The translations under genes and the position numbers were made by a program. Positions 9,701-20,154 of a stretch of DNA of 42,543 bases are shown piece by piece (position 1 is the first letter of the stretch; every line of letters begins with the position of its first letter). The DNA comes from CAZCZU01 sp964503475 (GTDB lineage Bacteria; Pseudomonadota; Zetaproteobacteria; Mariprofundales; Mariprofundaceae): NCBI GenBank assembly GCA_964503475.1, contig CAZCZU010000023.1:1-42543 (forward strand), read 5' to 3'. The notes under the pieces were generated by a model. It had not been told where the DNA came from and made no database searches. It saw only the letters and a program-made list of their open reading frames with translations.

Positions 9701-10232
9701 CGGCCTGGGGCTGGCGATGCTCTACGGGGTGGTACAGGCCCACCAGGGTGTCGTCGAGGTGGAGAGCCGCAAGGGGATGGGCACGACCTTTTCCATCTAT
9801 CTGCCGCTGCATCCGGAGGCGTTGGAAGTGCAGGCGGGAGATGAGGTGCAGGAGATACCGCATGGTCACGGTGAACTGATCCTTGTCGCCAATGACGATG
9901 TGCATGTGATGGCGGTGTTCCGGGAGGTGCTGGAGTCGTTCGACTACAAGGTGATGGTTGCCCATGACGGCAAGGAGGCGGTTGAACTCTATCGTCAGCA
10001 TGCCGACGAGATCGCGCTGGTGGTGCTCGATATCGTCATGCCGCATATGAAGGGGCCGGATGCGGCCAGGCAGATTCACGCGATTCGCTCCGATGCGAAA
10101 ATTATCTATGCCACCGGCTACGACAGCCAGGGCAATCTCAAGGGCACGGCCCGCGATGCCCCGGTGCTGGAGAAACCCTACCGCATGCACGAGGTGGGGC
10201 GTCTGATTCATGAGGTACTTGAGGGCAAGTGA
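6783..10232 (+). CDS. Hybrid histidine kinase with DUF3365-type heme-c sensor and multiple PAS domains
   Basis: A 1149-residue membrane sensor. One helix (about 19-39) leads into a periplasmic domain resembling the Tll0287-like/DUF3365 family, with a covalent heme site CLKCH at residues 185-189. A second helix (about 227-245) is followed by roughly four PAS modules (about 255-385, 390-510, 515-640, 645-770). The kinase core has the H-box GGIAHDFNNKL with phospho-acceptor H788, an N-box around N900, and GxG ATP-lid motifs. A C-terminal receiver domain has D1083 in LDIVMPHMKG and a conserved lysine in LEKPY. Heme suggests sensing of redox state or a gas ligand. No separate response regulator is adjacent. 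Confidence 0.9.
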   Translation: MTKHSARTSNQPQRIGRYIWLLMLGWSVAVGASLALSFYHHREAFQAEIYSRAKGIHTMDMEFRNWIIGHGGVYVPVDINTPPSPYLKDIPERDVTTPSGRTLTLLNSSYAMRQVHEMMDRHGAVVLGHITSLNPINPNNRADAWEAKALKAFGKGRKEVSGIVEMADGKRYFRFMKPMLTEKSCLKCHAQQGYKVGDIRGGISVSIPVDVPLSVENRESRALLAGHGAIWLLGLAGLFFGGRRQRQALLSVEKSGAELRLMTNSIAHAIYGQDLEGRCTFANAACVRMLGYDDESELLGRDMHALMHHTRPDGSHYPVEECPTHHSIEQSARTHVDEELFWRKDGSSFPAEYWAYPIEEEGHRHGVVVTFMDLTEKRRMRDELKESQKLLDSVIEHVPTMVFLKSADELRFELFNRAGEQMLGYKRKALLGKNDFDLFPKEQAEFFTAKDRAVLDSREVLEIPEEPIKTAEGEEKWLRTYKVGLYDDRGAPSHLLGISMDITGRVRAEADLRDSKEQYDDLVRRVPVGIYTYRFHPDGNGSFEYVSPRFCQILGVDGEEVLHDAMVAFAAACPDEQQSLIEANRRAFESQEPFRWEGRFVVNDVARWIKIESDPVLMPNGDSVWNGVVSDITERKLAELELLKSQHALAEAQKVAQLGNWELDLQNNHLEWSDEIYEIFEIDKSRFAASYEAFLEVIHPEDRLMVNEAYTRSLEQHSYYEISHRLLMPDGRIKYVQERGQSYYGPDGKPLRSVGTVQDITRMHEVEEQLRQAQKMEAVGTLVGGIAHDFNNKLAAITGNLYLAQRTIEGNDEALERLKAVEQLSFEAASMVQQLLTFARKGKVEQAPLTLVTFIKEAAKLYRVAVPESIHFTVDYGKDPLPVMGDITQLQQVFLNLLTNARDALEGVPEASIDVALLHYDPDAAFRAEHPESEGVGAYACLRVADNGCGIAPEHLEHIFDPFFTTKEQGKGTGLGLAMLYGVVQAHQGVVEVESRKGMGTTFSIYLPLHPEALEVQAGDEVQEIPHGHGELILVANDDVHVMAVFREVLESFDYKVMVAHDGKEAVELYRQHADEIALVVLDIVMPHMKGPDAARQIHAIRSDAKIIYATGYDSQGNLKGTARDAPVLEKPYRMHEVGRLIHEVLEGK

Positions 10233-11017
10233 CATCGTTATGAGCGGGGAGGGGTGATGAAACGCGTCTACGAGGCGGAGAACGGCGTGGAAGCGCACAT
10301 GCTCAAGGATATGCTTGAAAGCGAGGGGATTCGGGTACGTGTCGACGGCGAGTACCTGCAGGGGGCGGCCGGCGGCCTGCCGCCGACGGGGCTAGTCGGG
10401 CTCAGCGTCGAGGAGGAGGCATTTGATCGGGCGAAAGGACTCCTTGCTGCCTGGGAGCAGGCACAGCCCCGTGATGAGCCGCAGGCGAAGGTAGAGCGGC
10501 AACGGCCTCGGATCATGCTGACGCTGTCGACCTTTCTGGCCGGCATGGCCGTCGGCATCGGCGGGGCGGTCTGGGCCTACAACACGCCGGAAAATATCAG
10601 GCAGGCGGATTTCAATAACGATGGCCACGTCGATGAGCGCTATATCTACCGCGATGACCGGCTTGTCTGCTTCGAGATGGATGCCAACTCGGACGGGAAG
10701 CTCGATTATGTGCTCGATTATGACCGTTACGGCATGATGGCTTCAGCGCGTGGCGATTTCGATTTCAACGGCAGCTTCGAAAGCACGCTCGACTATCTCC
10801 ACAACAACGCCCTGTTCGAAAAGGCCGATACCAACGGCGACGGCAAGGTCGATATCGTTTCGCGATATATCAACGGTGTCCTGTTTTCATCCCGACTGAT
10901 CTCGCCCGAAACCGGGCTGACGAAAAGACGCAACTACTACCGGCTCGGCAAGCTGGTGCGTTCGGAGTTCGATGCCAACGATGACGGCCGCTTCGATCAG
11001 GTGATCGACTACGACTT

Positions 11018-12835
<1,818 letters not shown>

Positions 12836-12982
12836 CGGGCCAGTATCCACATTCGGGCCCGGAAAAGAAATGTATGCCGTGATCCGTTGTGTAACCGTAG
12901 TCACGGTATGGCGTCGAGGGGCGTGCTATCGATTGCAGCGTCCGGTGAAGCCTCGGATGGCACCGGGTGTGGGAGGCAGGCG

Positions 12983-13216
12983 ATGGAGTGCACGGGCTTC
13001 AAGGTGGTTTTTGAAGGCGAGATCAGGAGTGGCGAGGATATCAGCCAGGTGAAACAAAGACTGGCAGCCATGTTCAAGGTGGATCGGGGCAGGATCGAGC
13101 GGCTGTTCAGCGGCAAACCTGTCGTGATCAAAACGGTTGAGGAGCTGGGGCAGGGGATGAAATATGTCGCAGCACTTCGTAAGGTCGGGGTGATCTCACG
13201 CATCGAACGCGCCTGA
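12983..13216 (+). CDS. Small conserved cytosolic protein of unknown function
   Basis: The 77-residue protein is soluble and has a FKVVFEGEI...SGEDISQVKQRLA..F.VD...IERLFSGKPVVIKT pattern. I recall this pattern as a small domain found alone or at the N-termini of membrane proteins in gammaproteobacteria; no activity is known to me. The ATG at 12983 is chosen because GGGAGG at 12971-12976 is well placed; an in-frame ATG near 12905 is possible but lacks this. It is divergent from recQ and 64 bases upstream of the P-type ATPase. Confidence 0.65.
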   Translation: MECTGFKVVFEGEIRSGEDISQVKQRLAAMFKVDRGRIERLFSGKPVVIKTVEELGQGMKYVAALRKVGVISRIERA

Positions 13217-13276
13217 ATATTCGGGTTGATACACCGAATGTAAGTGGAAAAGTAAGCACCGCAGGCCTGGTGGTTG

Positions 13277-13285
13277 TGCTATGAT
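13277..13285 (+). promoter_or_regulatory. Extended -10 element before the P-type ATPase
   Basis: TGCTATGAT is a good TGn extended -10. It overlaps the ATG at 13281; with this promoter the transcript would start at about the in-frame GTG at 13293. No convincing -35 is seen, as expected for extended -10 promoters. Confidence 0.35.
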
Positions 13286-16019
13286 CGGCTCCGTGTCCGA
13301 AACACCATTCACAACCTGGCATACGCTGAGCGACGAGGAGCTGCAGACACATCTGCAGACCGGTATCCATGGTCTCAGTCCCGAAGAGGCACGACAGCGT
13401 CTCGAACGATTCGGGCCCAATCAGTTGCCGCAGCCGGCCCGTCCGGGCGCATGGCATCGCTTCCTTCTCCAGTTCCATAATGTGCTGATCTATGTGCTGA
13501 TCGCTGCCGCAGCGATGGCCATGTTCCTGGAAGACTGGGTCGACTTTGCCGTGATTGTCGGCGTGGTGGTGATCAACGCCCTGATCGGCTTCATCCAGGA
13601 GGGGAAGGCGGAGAAGGCCCTGGAGGCCGTGCGCCATATGCTCTCTCCCGAGGCGGTCGTCTTTCGGGGCGGCGAAAAACGCACGCTTGCCGCCGCTGGC
13701 CTGGTTCCGGGTGATATGGTCTTTCTGCAGTCCGGCGACCGGGTGCCGGCCGATCTGCGCCTTCTGCATGCGCACAGGCTGCATATCGACGAAGCGATGC
13801 TGACCGACGAATCGCTGCCGGTGGAGAAGCATCCCGGTGAGTTGCCGGTCGAGACCGTACTGGGTGACCGGACCTGCATGGCCTACTCGGGCACCTTTGT
13901 CACCTATGGACAGGGGACCGGTATCGTCGTCGGAACCGGGGCCGACACCGAGATCGGCCGCATCAGCAGCATGCTCTCGGAGGTGACCGGTCTCGATACG
14001 CCGCTGACCCGGCAGATGACGGTATTTGCCCGCTGGCTGACGGGGGCCATTCTGCTGGTGGCGGCAGCCACCGCGCTGTTCGGAGTCGTGTTGCAGGGCT
14101 ATGCCCCGGTGGAGATGTACATGGCTGCGGTCGGCCTGGCCGTGGCGGCGATACCGGAGGGGCTGCCGGCGATTATCACCATCACCATGGCCATCGGCGT
14201 GCAGCGCATGGCCGGCCGTCAGGCCATTATCCGCCGGTTGCCGGCGGTCGAGACGCTGGGCTCCGTGACCACCATCTGCACCGACAAGACCGGTACCCTG
14301 ACCTGCAACGAGATGACGGTGAAGTCGGTGGCACTGGCCGACGGCATGTATACGGTCGAAGGCAGCGGTTATCAGCCGCACGGCGCCATCCTGAAAGGGG
14401 ATGAGCCTGTCGATGCAGCCTCGCACGAGGGTTTCGCCCTGCTTTGTCGGGTCGCCACGCTCTGCAACGATGCTGGCTTGATGGTGGAGGAGGAGCGCTG
14501 GCGGGTCTCGGGCGATCCGACCGAAGGCGCATTGCTGGCTCTGGCCATGAAAGCGGGCTTTGATCCGGCCGATTTTCGTCGCAGTTATGTCCGGGACGAC
14601 ACCCTTCCCTTTGAGTCGCAACACCGCTTCATGGCGACATTGCATCAGGACCCCGAGCAGGACAGGAAGCCGTTGCTGTTGCTCAAAGGCGCACCCGAGG
14701 TGGTGTTGCCGCGCTGCGATCGCGAGAGGGGCGCGGAAGGTGCGCAACCGGTCGATTCCGCCTACTGGCATGGACAGCTTGAGATGATGGCCGGCAAAGG
14801 CCAGCGCATGCTGGCCCTGGCCATGCGTCGAATGGATACGGAGCGGGCCACGCTGCATGGCGACGATGTGCAGCAGGAGATGATCCTGATCGGTATGGTC
14901 GGCATCGTCGATCCGCCGCGTGAAGAGGCGGTGGAATCGGTCAGGCGCTGCCGTGAGGCGGGGATCGGAGTCAAAATGATCACCGGCGACCATGCGACCA
15001 CGGCCCGGGTGATTGCCGCCGAGATCGGTATCGGTGACGGGGTATCGGTGTTGACCGGGCAGGAGCTGGAACAGCTCAGCGACGAGGCATTGCAGGCGCG
15101 TGTGAACGAGGTGGATGTTTTCGCCCGTACCAGTCCCGAGGATAAGCTGCGCCTGGTGACGGCGCTGCAGGCGCGGGGCGATGTTGTCGCGATGACCGGC
15201 GATGGGGTGAACGATGCCCCGGCCCTGAAGCGGGCCGATGTCGGTGTGGCCATGGGCATCAAGGGGACCGAGGTCTCCAAGGAGGCGGCCGAGATGGTGC
15301 TGGCCGACGACGACTTCAGTTCCATCACCCGGGCGGTCGAGGAGGGGCGCACCGTCTACGACAATATTCGCAAGTCGATTCTCTTCATTCTTCCGACCAA
15401 CGGGGGTGAGGCCCTGACCATCATTGCCGCCATCGTGGCCGGAGTCATGCTGCCGGTGACCGCAGCCCAGATTCTGTGGATCAACATGATTACGGCGGTG
15501 ACCCTGGGGCTGGCCATCGCTTTCGAGCCGGCCGAAAAGGATGTGATGCGGCGTGCGCCGCGCATGGCCCGGGAGCCGCTGCTCTCGCGCTTCATGGTCG
15601 GGCGGGTTCTCTTTGTCTCGCTGCTGATGGTGGTGGCGGCGTTCGGCCTCTTCTACTGGGAGCAGGAGCAGGATATGGGAGTCGAATACTCGCGTACCGT
15701 GGCGGTGAACATGCTGGTCTTTGCCGAGACGGCCTACCTGTTCAATGCCCGCTTCCTGCTCGCTTCCGCGCTGCGTCGCGAGGCGTGGCGGGGGACGCGT
15801 GCGCTCTACATTGCCGTGGCGGTCGTGACGCTGTTCCAGCTGCTCTACACCTATCAGCCCGGCTTCCAGTTCGTCTTCAAGTCGGAGGCGATCAGTGCCG
15901 GTTCGTGGTTGCGTATCCTGATTGCGGCAGTCCTGATCTTCCTGCTGGTCGAGGCGGAGAAGGGCGTGTTGCGCCTGCTGGCACGCCGGCAACCGGACAA
16001 AAACCGCACAATAAAGTAA
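13281..16019 (+). CDS. P-type (P2-like) cation-transporting ATPase
   Basis: An ATP-driven inner-membrane cation pump of 912 residues with about ten helices. Features in order: cation-ATPase N-terminal domain, TDES actuator motif (TGES-like), PEGLP in M4 (P292, E293), phosphorylation site in CTDKTGTLT (D335), KGAPE nucleotide-binding motif, MTGDGVNDAPAL hinge, and M6 with NMITAV. The architecture is that of P2A/P2B calcium pumps, but the M6 aspartate of SERCA (D800) is alanine here (A739), so the transported ion is uncertain. A GTG at 13293 may be the true start because ATG 13281 lies in a -10-like element. The downstream marR operon is 36 bases away. Confidence 0.92.
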   Translation: MIGSVSETPFTTWHTLSDEELQTHLQTGIHGLSPEEARQRLERFGPNQLPQPARPGAWHRFLLQFHNVLIYVLIAAAAMAMFLEDWVDFAVIVGVVVINALIGFIQEGKAEKALEAVRHMLSPEAVVFRGGEKRTLAAAGLVPGDMVFLQSGDRVPADLRLLHAHRLHIDEAMLTDESLPVEKHPGELPVETVLGDRTCMAYSGTFVTYGQGTGIVVGTGADTEIGRISSMLSEVTGLDTPLTRQMTVFARWLTGAILLVAAATALFGVVLQGYAPVEMYMAAVGLAVAAIPEGLPAIITITMAIGVQRMAGRQAIIRRLPAVETLGSVTTICTDKTGTLTCNEMTVKSVALADGMYTVEGSGYQPHGAILKGDEPVDAASHEGFALLCRVATLCNDAGLMVEEERWRVSGDPTEGALLALAMKAGFDPADFRRSYVRDDTLPFESQHRFMATLHQDPEQDRKPLLLLKGAPEVVLPRCDRERGAEGAQPVDSAYWHGQLEMMAGKGQRMLALAMRRMDTERATLHGDDVQQEMILIGMVGIVDPPREEAVESVRRCREAGIGVKMITGDHATTARVIAAEIGIGDGVSVLTGQELEQLSDEALQARVNEVDVFARTSPEDKLRLVTALQARGDVVAMTGDGVNDAPALKRADVGVAMGIKGTEVSKEAAEMVLADDDFSSITRAVEEGRTVYDNIRKSILFILPTNGGEALTIIAAIVAGVMLPVTAAQILWINMITAVTLGLAIAFEPAEKDVMRRAPRMAREPLLSRFMVGRVLFVSLLMVVAAFGLFYWEQEQDMGVEYSRTVAVNMLVFAETAYLFNARFLLASALRREAWRGTRALYIAVAVVTLFQLLYTYQPGFQFVFKSEAISAGSWLRILIAAVLIFLLVEAEKGVLRLLARRQPDKNRTIK

Positions 16020-16023
16020 GCTT

Positions 16024-16036
16024 GCTTATAATAAGC
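16024..16036. promoter_or_regulatory. Palindromic operator overlapping a consensus -10, marR-emrAB promoter
   Basis: GCTTATAATAAGC is a 6+1+6 palindrome containing a perfect TATAAT at 16027-16032, about 24 bases before the marR ATG. Two GCCGGC hexamers (16035-16040 and 16050-16055) flank the stretch up to the start codon. A MarR dimer bound here would block its own promoter. The -35 is poor. Confidence 0.5.
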
Positions 16037-16055
16037 CGGCCCATAAAATGCCGGC

Positions 16056-16514
16056 ATGCCGAACGATCCCTATGAGCGCCATTTCGGTTTTCTGCTGCAC
16101 GATATCGCCCGCCTTCTGCGCCGCCATTTCGACCTGCGTGCCCAGTCGCTCGGCCTGACCCGGGCCCAATGGTCGGTGCTGTTCCACCTGCACCGCAACG
16201 AAGGCATTACCCAGGCCGCCCTGGCCCAGCTGATGGAGCTGCAGCCGATTACGCTGGCCCGCCTGCTCGACAGGCTGGAGGCCGACGGCTGGGCCGAACG
16301 GCGTGCCCATGCCAGCGACCGGCGGGCCAAATGCCTCTATCTGAAACCGTGCGCCCTGCCGGTGCTGGAGGAGATGCAGGCCATCTCGCGTGAAGTACGC
16401 AGCGAGGCGATTGCCGGCCTTTCCCCGCAACAGTTCGAGGCGCTGCTCGATGCCCTGGTGCATATCAAGGGCAACCTGCTGTCGCTGGAGCGATCCCCCA
16501 AGGAGTTGTCATGA
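16056..16514 (+). CDS. MarR-family transcriptional regulator
   Basis: A 152-residue winged-helix dimer, normal for MarR. The recognition region ITQAALAQLMELQPITLARLLDRLEADGW (about residues 50-79, only partly quoted by eye) and the wing RRAHASDRRAKCLYL (about 82-96) are clear. It is the first gene of an operon with emrA (ATGA overlap at 16511-16514) and emrB, so it most likely represses this efflux operon and responds to a toxic ligand. A palindrome overlapping TATAAT lies just upstream. No Shine-Dalgarno is evident. Confidence 0.92.
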   Translation: MPNDPYERHFGFLLHDIARLLRRHFDLRAQSLGLTRAQWSVLFHLHRNEGITQAALAQLMELQPITLARLLDRLEADGWAERRAHASDRRAKCLYLKPCALPVLEEMQAISREVRSEAIAGLSPQQFEALLDALVHIKGNLLSLERSPKELS

Positions 16515-17575
16515 CCGATGCCGTCGACCCGGAGAAACAGACGCAGACGAATCGACTGCGGCGCCTGCTGCTGGTTGTGGTACCGGTCGTGGCGGTCGCG
16601 GTGGGGGGCTGGTTCTATTGGCAGGCCAGCCGTTATGTCAGTACCGACGATGCCTATGTGAAGGCCGACAAGCTCTATGTCGCAGCCGAGGTGAGCGGCC
16701 GTATCCGCGAACTGCATGTGCACGAGCACCAGCATGTCAAAGCGGGGGAGTTGCTCTTTACCCTGGATGCGCGCCCCTACCGGTTGGCCGAGACGGCCGC
16801 CGAGGCGACGCTGGCCCAGGTGGCCAATGACATCGAGGCCCTGCAGGCCAGCTACCGGCAGAAGCAGGCCGAGCTGGAACAGGCGCAGGCCGATGTCGAC
16901 TATTTCCGGCGCAGCTATGAGCGGGCCCGCAAACTGGCCCACTCCGGTTTCTCATCCGATTCGAATCTCGATGAAGCCCGTCATCGGCTGGAGAGCGCCC
17001 GCCTGCATCAGCAGGTGGTGCAACGCGATATCGACCGTCTGCTGGTTCAGCTCGGCAGTCCGGATCGCCCGGTCGAGGATTTCTCCGCCTATCACAAGGC
17101 CAGGGCAGCGCTGGATCGGGCCCGGCTCGATCTTGAGCATACCCGGGTCGTCGCCGGCATGGACGGGGTGATCGGTCCGCTCGATATCGAGAGCGGCGAT
17201 TATGTGTTGCCGGGCAAGGCCCTGTTTGCCGTGGTCTCCGATCAGCACTATATCGAGGCGAACCTGAAGGAGACGGCCCTGACCGATGTGCGTCCGGGCC
17301 AGAGGGCCGAGATTCGCATCGATGCCTATCCCGGCCGCAGCTTTCCGGCCCGGGTGACCAGTATCAGCCCGGCCACCGGCTCCGAGTTTTCACTGCTGCC
17401 GGCCGAGAATGCCTCCGGCAACTGGGTGAAGGTGGTGCAGCGTGTCAGTGTACGCCTGGCTCTCGATGCCGGGGAGGCGATACCGCGCCTGCGCAGCGGT
17501 CTGAGCGTCGATGCACGCATCTATACCGATGGGGAGAGGGGCCTGGTTCCGGATGCCGCGGCAGCTGCCAGGTAG
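16511..17575 (+). CDS. emrA: HlyD/EmrA-family membrane fusion protein
   Basis: Periplasmic adaptor linking the EmrB pump to an outer-membrane channel. The 354-residue protein has one N-terminal helix (about 17-36), the STDDAYVKAD motif typical of EmrA/HlyD (about 43-52), two lipoyl half-motifs flanking a coiled-coil hairpin (about 95-190), and a C-terminal beta domain. Its ATG overlaps the marR stop and a GGAG lies upstream. emrB follows after 16 bases. No TolC-like gene is in the window, so the outer-membrane partner must be encoded elsewhere. Confidence 0.93.
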   Translation: MTDAVDPEKQTQTNRLRRLLLVVVPVVAVAVGGWFYWQASRYVSTDDAYVKADKLYVAAEVSGRIRELHVHEHQHVKAGELLFTLDARPYRLAETAAEATLAQVANDIEALQASYRQKQAELEQAQADVDYFRRSYERARKLAHSGFSSDSNLDEARHRLESARLHQQVVQRDIDRLLVQLGSPDRPVEDFSAYHKARAALDRARLDLEHTRVVAGMDGVIGPLDIESGDYVLPGKALFAVVSDQHYIEANLKETALTDVRPGQRAEIRIDAYPGRSFPARVTSISPATGSEFSLLPAENASGNWVKVVQRVSVRLALDAGEAIPRLRSGLSVDARIYTDGERGLVPDAAAAAR

Positions 17576-17591
17576 CTGCTGAGCTCTTCCC

Positions 17592-19109
17592 ATGTCCGAA
17601 CGCGCGACTGACGGCCCGGTCCTGCATCCCGGCCTGATCACCTTTTCGGTGATGCTGGCGACGGTGATGCAGGTGCTCGACACCACCATTGTCAACGTAG
17701 CACTCCCCTATATGCAGGGGGGGCTGAGTGCGACCCAGGATCAGATCGCCTGGGTGCTCACCTCCTATATCGTGGCCACCGCCGTGGCCACGCCGCTGAC
17801 CGGCTGGGTCAGTGCCCGGGTTGGCCGCAAGCGGGTGTTCATGTGGTCGGTGGCGGTATTCACCGTCACCTCGCTGCTGTGCGGCATCGCCCAGTCGCTG
17901 ACCGAGATGGTGCTGTTCCGGGTGCTGCAGGGGATGGCAGGGGCGGCACTGGTACCCTTGTCGCAGGCGATCCTGCTCGATGCTTACCCGCGCGAGAAAC
18001 ACGGCAGCGCCATGGCCATGTGGGGCGTCGGTATCATGGTCGGTCCGATCCTGGGCCCGACACTGGGCGGCTACCTGACCGAGTACGCCGACTGGCGCTG
18101 GGTCTTCCTGATTAATCTGCCGGTCGGCCTGCTGGCCTGGATGATGATCGGTGCCTTTGTGCCGGAGACGGAACGCAAGCGCGATATCCCGTTCGATTTT
18201 ACCGGCTTCGCCTTCTTGAGTCTCGGTATCAGTTGCCTGCAGCTGATGCTCGACCGCGGCCAGCGGCTCGACTGGTTCGGCTCCGGCGAGATCATGCTCG
18301 AGGCGGCCCTGGCCCTGCTGGGTTTCTATGTCTTCGTCGTCCATGCGGCCACCACACGCCATCCCTTCCTGAACCTGCGTCTGCTGGCCGATCGCAACTA
18401 TGCCACTTCGCTGCTGCTGATCTTCGTGGTCGGCATCATCCTGTTCGCCACGCTGGCCCTGTTGCCGCCCTTCATGGAGGAGCTGCTGGCCTATCCAGTG
18501 CTCGATACCGGCCTCTTGCTGGCGCCGCGCGGGGTCGGCACCATGATCGGCATGATGATGGTCGGAAGGCTGATGCCCCGCATCGATCCGCGCTGGCTGA
18601 TGCTGACCGGCTTTCTGCTGACGGCCCAGTCGCTGTGGGAGATGAGCGGCTTCAACCTCAATGTCGGCGACTGGGATCTGGTGCGTACCGGAGTTGTGCA
18701 GGGGCTGGGGCTTGGCCTGATCTTCGTGCCGCTCAGTGCCATTGCCTATGCCACGCTGGCACCGGAACACCGTAACGAGGCGGCGGCGGTGTTCAGTCTG
18801 GTGCGTAATCTGGGCAGCAGTATCGGTATCTCGATTCTGGTCTCGCAGCTGTCGCGCAGCATGCAGCAGAACCATACCACCATTGGCGGGCACATTACCG
18901 CGTTCAACCCCTGGTTCTGGCAGCAGGGAATTGCCCCGGCCATGGATCCTTCCACCCCGTCGGGCCTGGCCATGCTTAATGCCGAGGTCTCCCGGCAGGC
19001 CAGCCTGATCGCCTATACCAACGATTTTGTTGTGATGATGATTCTGGCGCTGGTGTTGATGCCCATGCTGTTCCTGATCCGGGTGGCACCGAAACCGGCA
19101 CAGGGCTGA
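17592..19109 (+). CDS. emrB: DHA2-family multidrug efflux MFS transporter
   Basis: Proton-driven drug exporter of the inner membrane with 14 predicted helices over 505 residues. Family motifs include LDTTIVNVALPYM (motif D1, near residues 29-41), the GRKRVF loop between helices 2 and 3, and GPILGPTLGGYL (motif C, near 154-165), which marks antiporters. It is the third gene of the marR-emrA-emrB operon and presumably forms a tripartite pump with EmrA. It ends three bases before the convergent PGPGW gene. Confidence 0.94.
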   Translation: MSERATDGPVLHPGLITFSVMLATVMQVLDTTIVNVALPYMQGGLSATQDQIAWVLTSYIVATAVATPLTGWVSARVGRKRVFMWSVAVFTVTSLLCGIAQSLTEMVLFRVLQGMAGAALVPLSQAILLDAYPREKHGSAMAMWGVGIMVGPILGPTLGGYLTEYADWRWVFLINLPVGLLAWMMIGAFVPETERKRDIPFDFTGFAFLSLGISCLQLMLDRGQRLDWFGSGEIMLEAALALLGFYVFVVHAATTRHPFLNLRLLADRNYATSLLLIFVVGIILFATLALLPPFMEELLAYPVLDTGLLLAPRGVGTMIGMMMVGRLMPRIDPRWLMLTGFLLTAQSLWEMSGFNLNVGDWDLVRTGVVQGLGLGLIFVPLSAIAYATLAPEHRNEAAAVFSLVRNLGSSIGISILVSQLSRSMQQNHTTIGGHITAFNPWFWQQGIAPAMDPSTPSGLAMLNAEVSRQASLIAYTNDFVVMMILALVLMPMLFLIRVAPKPAQG

Positions 19110-19112
19110 CCT

Positions 19113-19373
19113 CTACTCTTTCGACTTGGTGTGGTTGCCGTTGAAGGCACCGCTGATCGAGCCGTTGACCTTGCGCATCTGCCGGCGCAGCCGGGCCAGC
19201 CAGCGTTTGGCCCAGTAGAATTCGAGGCTGAGGATACCAAGGCCCACGGCAATGGTCGGGGTGCCCGGGCCTGGGGTCACCAGCATGATCGCGCCGGCCA
19301 TGATTACGGTGCCGCCAATGACGGCGACAACAATGCGTCGGGCGGCCTTGTAGTCCATCGGGTTGAGGCTCAT
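19113..19373 (-). CDS. PGPGW-family small membrane protein
   Basis: An 86-residue protein with two hydrophobic segments (about 13-33 and 38-55) around the motif LVTPGPGTPTIAVGL, matching the putative transmembrane PGPGW family, whose function is unknown. A basic C-terminal tail follows. The start at 19373 is the conventional ATG; an in-frame ATG at 19397 would add eight residues. It lies 46 bases after tcdA on the same strand. Confidence 0.8.
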   Translation of the reverse strand: MSLNPMDYKAARRIVVAVIGGTVIMAGAIMLVTPGPGTPTIAVGLGILSLEFYWAKRWLARLRRQMRKVNGSISGAFNGNHTKSKE

Positions 19374-19419
19374 GCCGTCATTGTAGACCTGTCGCATGAA
19401 GATGGGCTGAAGCGTCGGG

Positions 19420-20154
19420 CTACTCCGCCTTTTGCAGCAGCTGCTGAATGGCAAAGCCGGCCAGCATGAAGCCGAACAGATTGGGCATGTAGGAGATGGT
19501 GCCGTTGACCGCACGCGGCCGGGCATCGGGATGGCCGTCGATCGGCTGGTGCGGCTGGGCATTGATGGCCGGCTCGCTTGAGAAGACCACCGGGTAATCC
19601 ATTGAGGCGCCCAGGCTGCGCAGGCGATGGCGCAGGGCACGGGCCAGACCGCAGGTGTGGGTCTTCTTCAGCGTCGTGATCTCCGCCTTGCTGACATCGA
19701 GGCGGCCGCCGGCGCCGAGGCTGGAGGCGATGGGGATGCCGCGCTCCTGGCAGGCGGCAACCAGCGAGCCCTTGCAGGTGACCGAATCGATGCAGTCGAG
19801 CACGTAGTCGGGACGCACATTATCCAGCAGGGCACCGGCATTCTCCGGGTGCAGGAAGTGCGCTTCCAGGTTCAACCGGATCTCCGGGTTGATTTCGCGC
19901 AGGCGTGCCGCGGCTGCTTCGGCCTTCTTGATGCCGATATTGGTGTGGGTGGTGATCAGCTGGCGGTTGAGGTTGGAGGCGCCGACATCATCGTGGTCCA
20001 CCAGCGTCAGGGTGCCGATATGGGCCCGGGCCAGCGCCTCGATGACAGCGCCGCCGACACCGCCAAGCCCGGCCACCAGCACATGGCGGCTGTTCAGGTA
20101 ATCAAGGCCGTCCTGGCCGACAAGGATGCGGGTACGTTCCTGGGTATCGATCAT
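19420..20154 (-). CDS. tcdA: tRNA threonylcarbamoyladenosine dehydratase
   Basis: An E1-like ATP-dependent enzyme (TcdA/CsdL) that cyclises t6A37 to ct6A in ANN-decoding tRNAs. The 244-residue protein has the adenylation-domain motif GLGGVGGAVIEAL (about 30-42), the acidic strand end TLVDHDDVGASNLNRQ (about 50-65) and a C-terminal hydrophobic tail typical of this family. The ATG at 20154 overlaps the tatD stop, so the two are translationally coupled. E. coli TcdA works with the CsdA-CsdE sulfur system, which is not seen nearby. Confidence 0.93.
   Translation of the reverse strand: MIDTQERTRILVGQDGLDYLNSRHVLVAGLGGVGGAVIEALARAHIGTLTLVDHDDVGASNLNRQLITTHTNIGIKKAEAAAARLREINPEIRLNLEAHFLHPENAGALLDNVRPDYVLDCIDSVTCKGSLVAACQERGIPIASSLGAGGRLDVSKAEITTLKKTHTCGLARALRHRLRSLGASMDYPVVFSSEPAINAQPHQPIDGHPDARPRAVNGTISYMPNLFGFMLAGFAIQQLLQKAE

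Noticed and set aside
7800..10298. Reverse open frame of over 800 codons opposite the hybrid kinase
   Set aside because: Shadow of the kinase gene; no motifs and composition typical of antisense frames.
13128..15992. Long reverse-strand open frame of over 900 codons
   Set aside because: It lies opposite the P-type ATPase; its translation is His/Gln/Arg-rich without any domain, as expected of the complement of a GC-rich gene.
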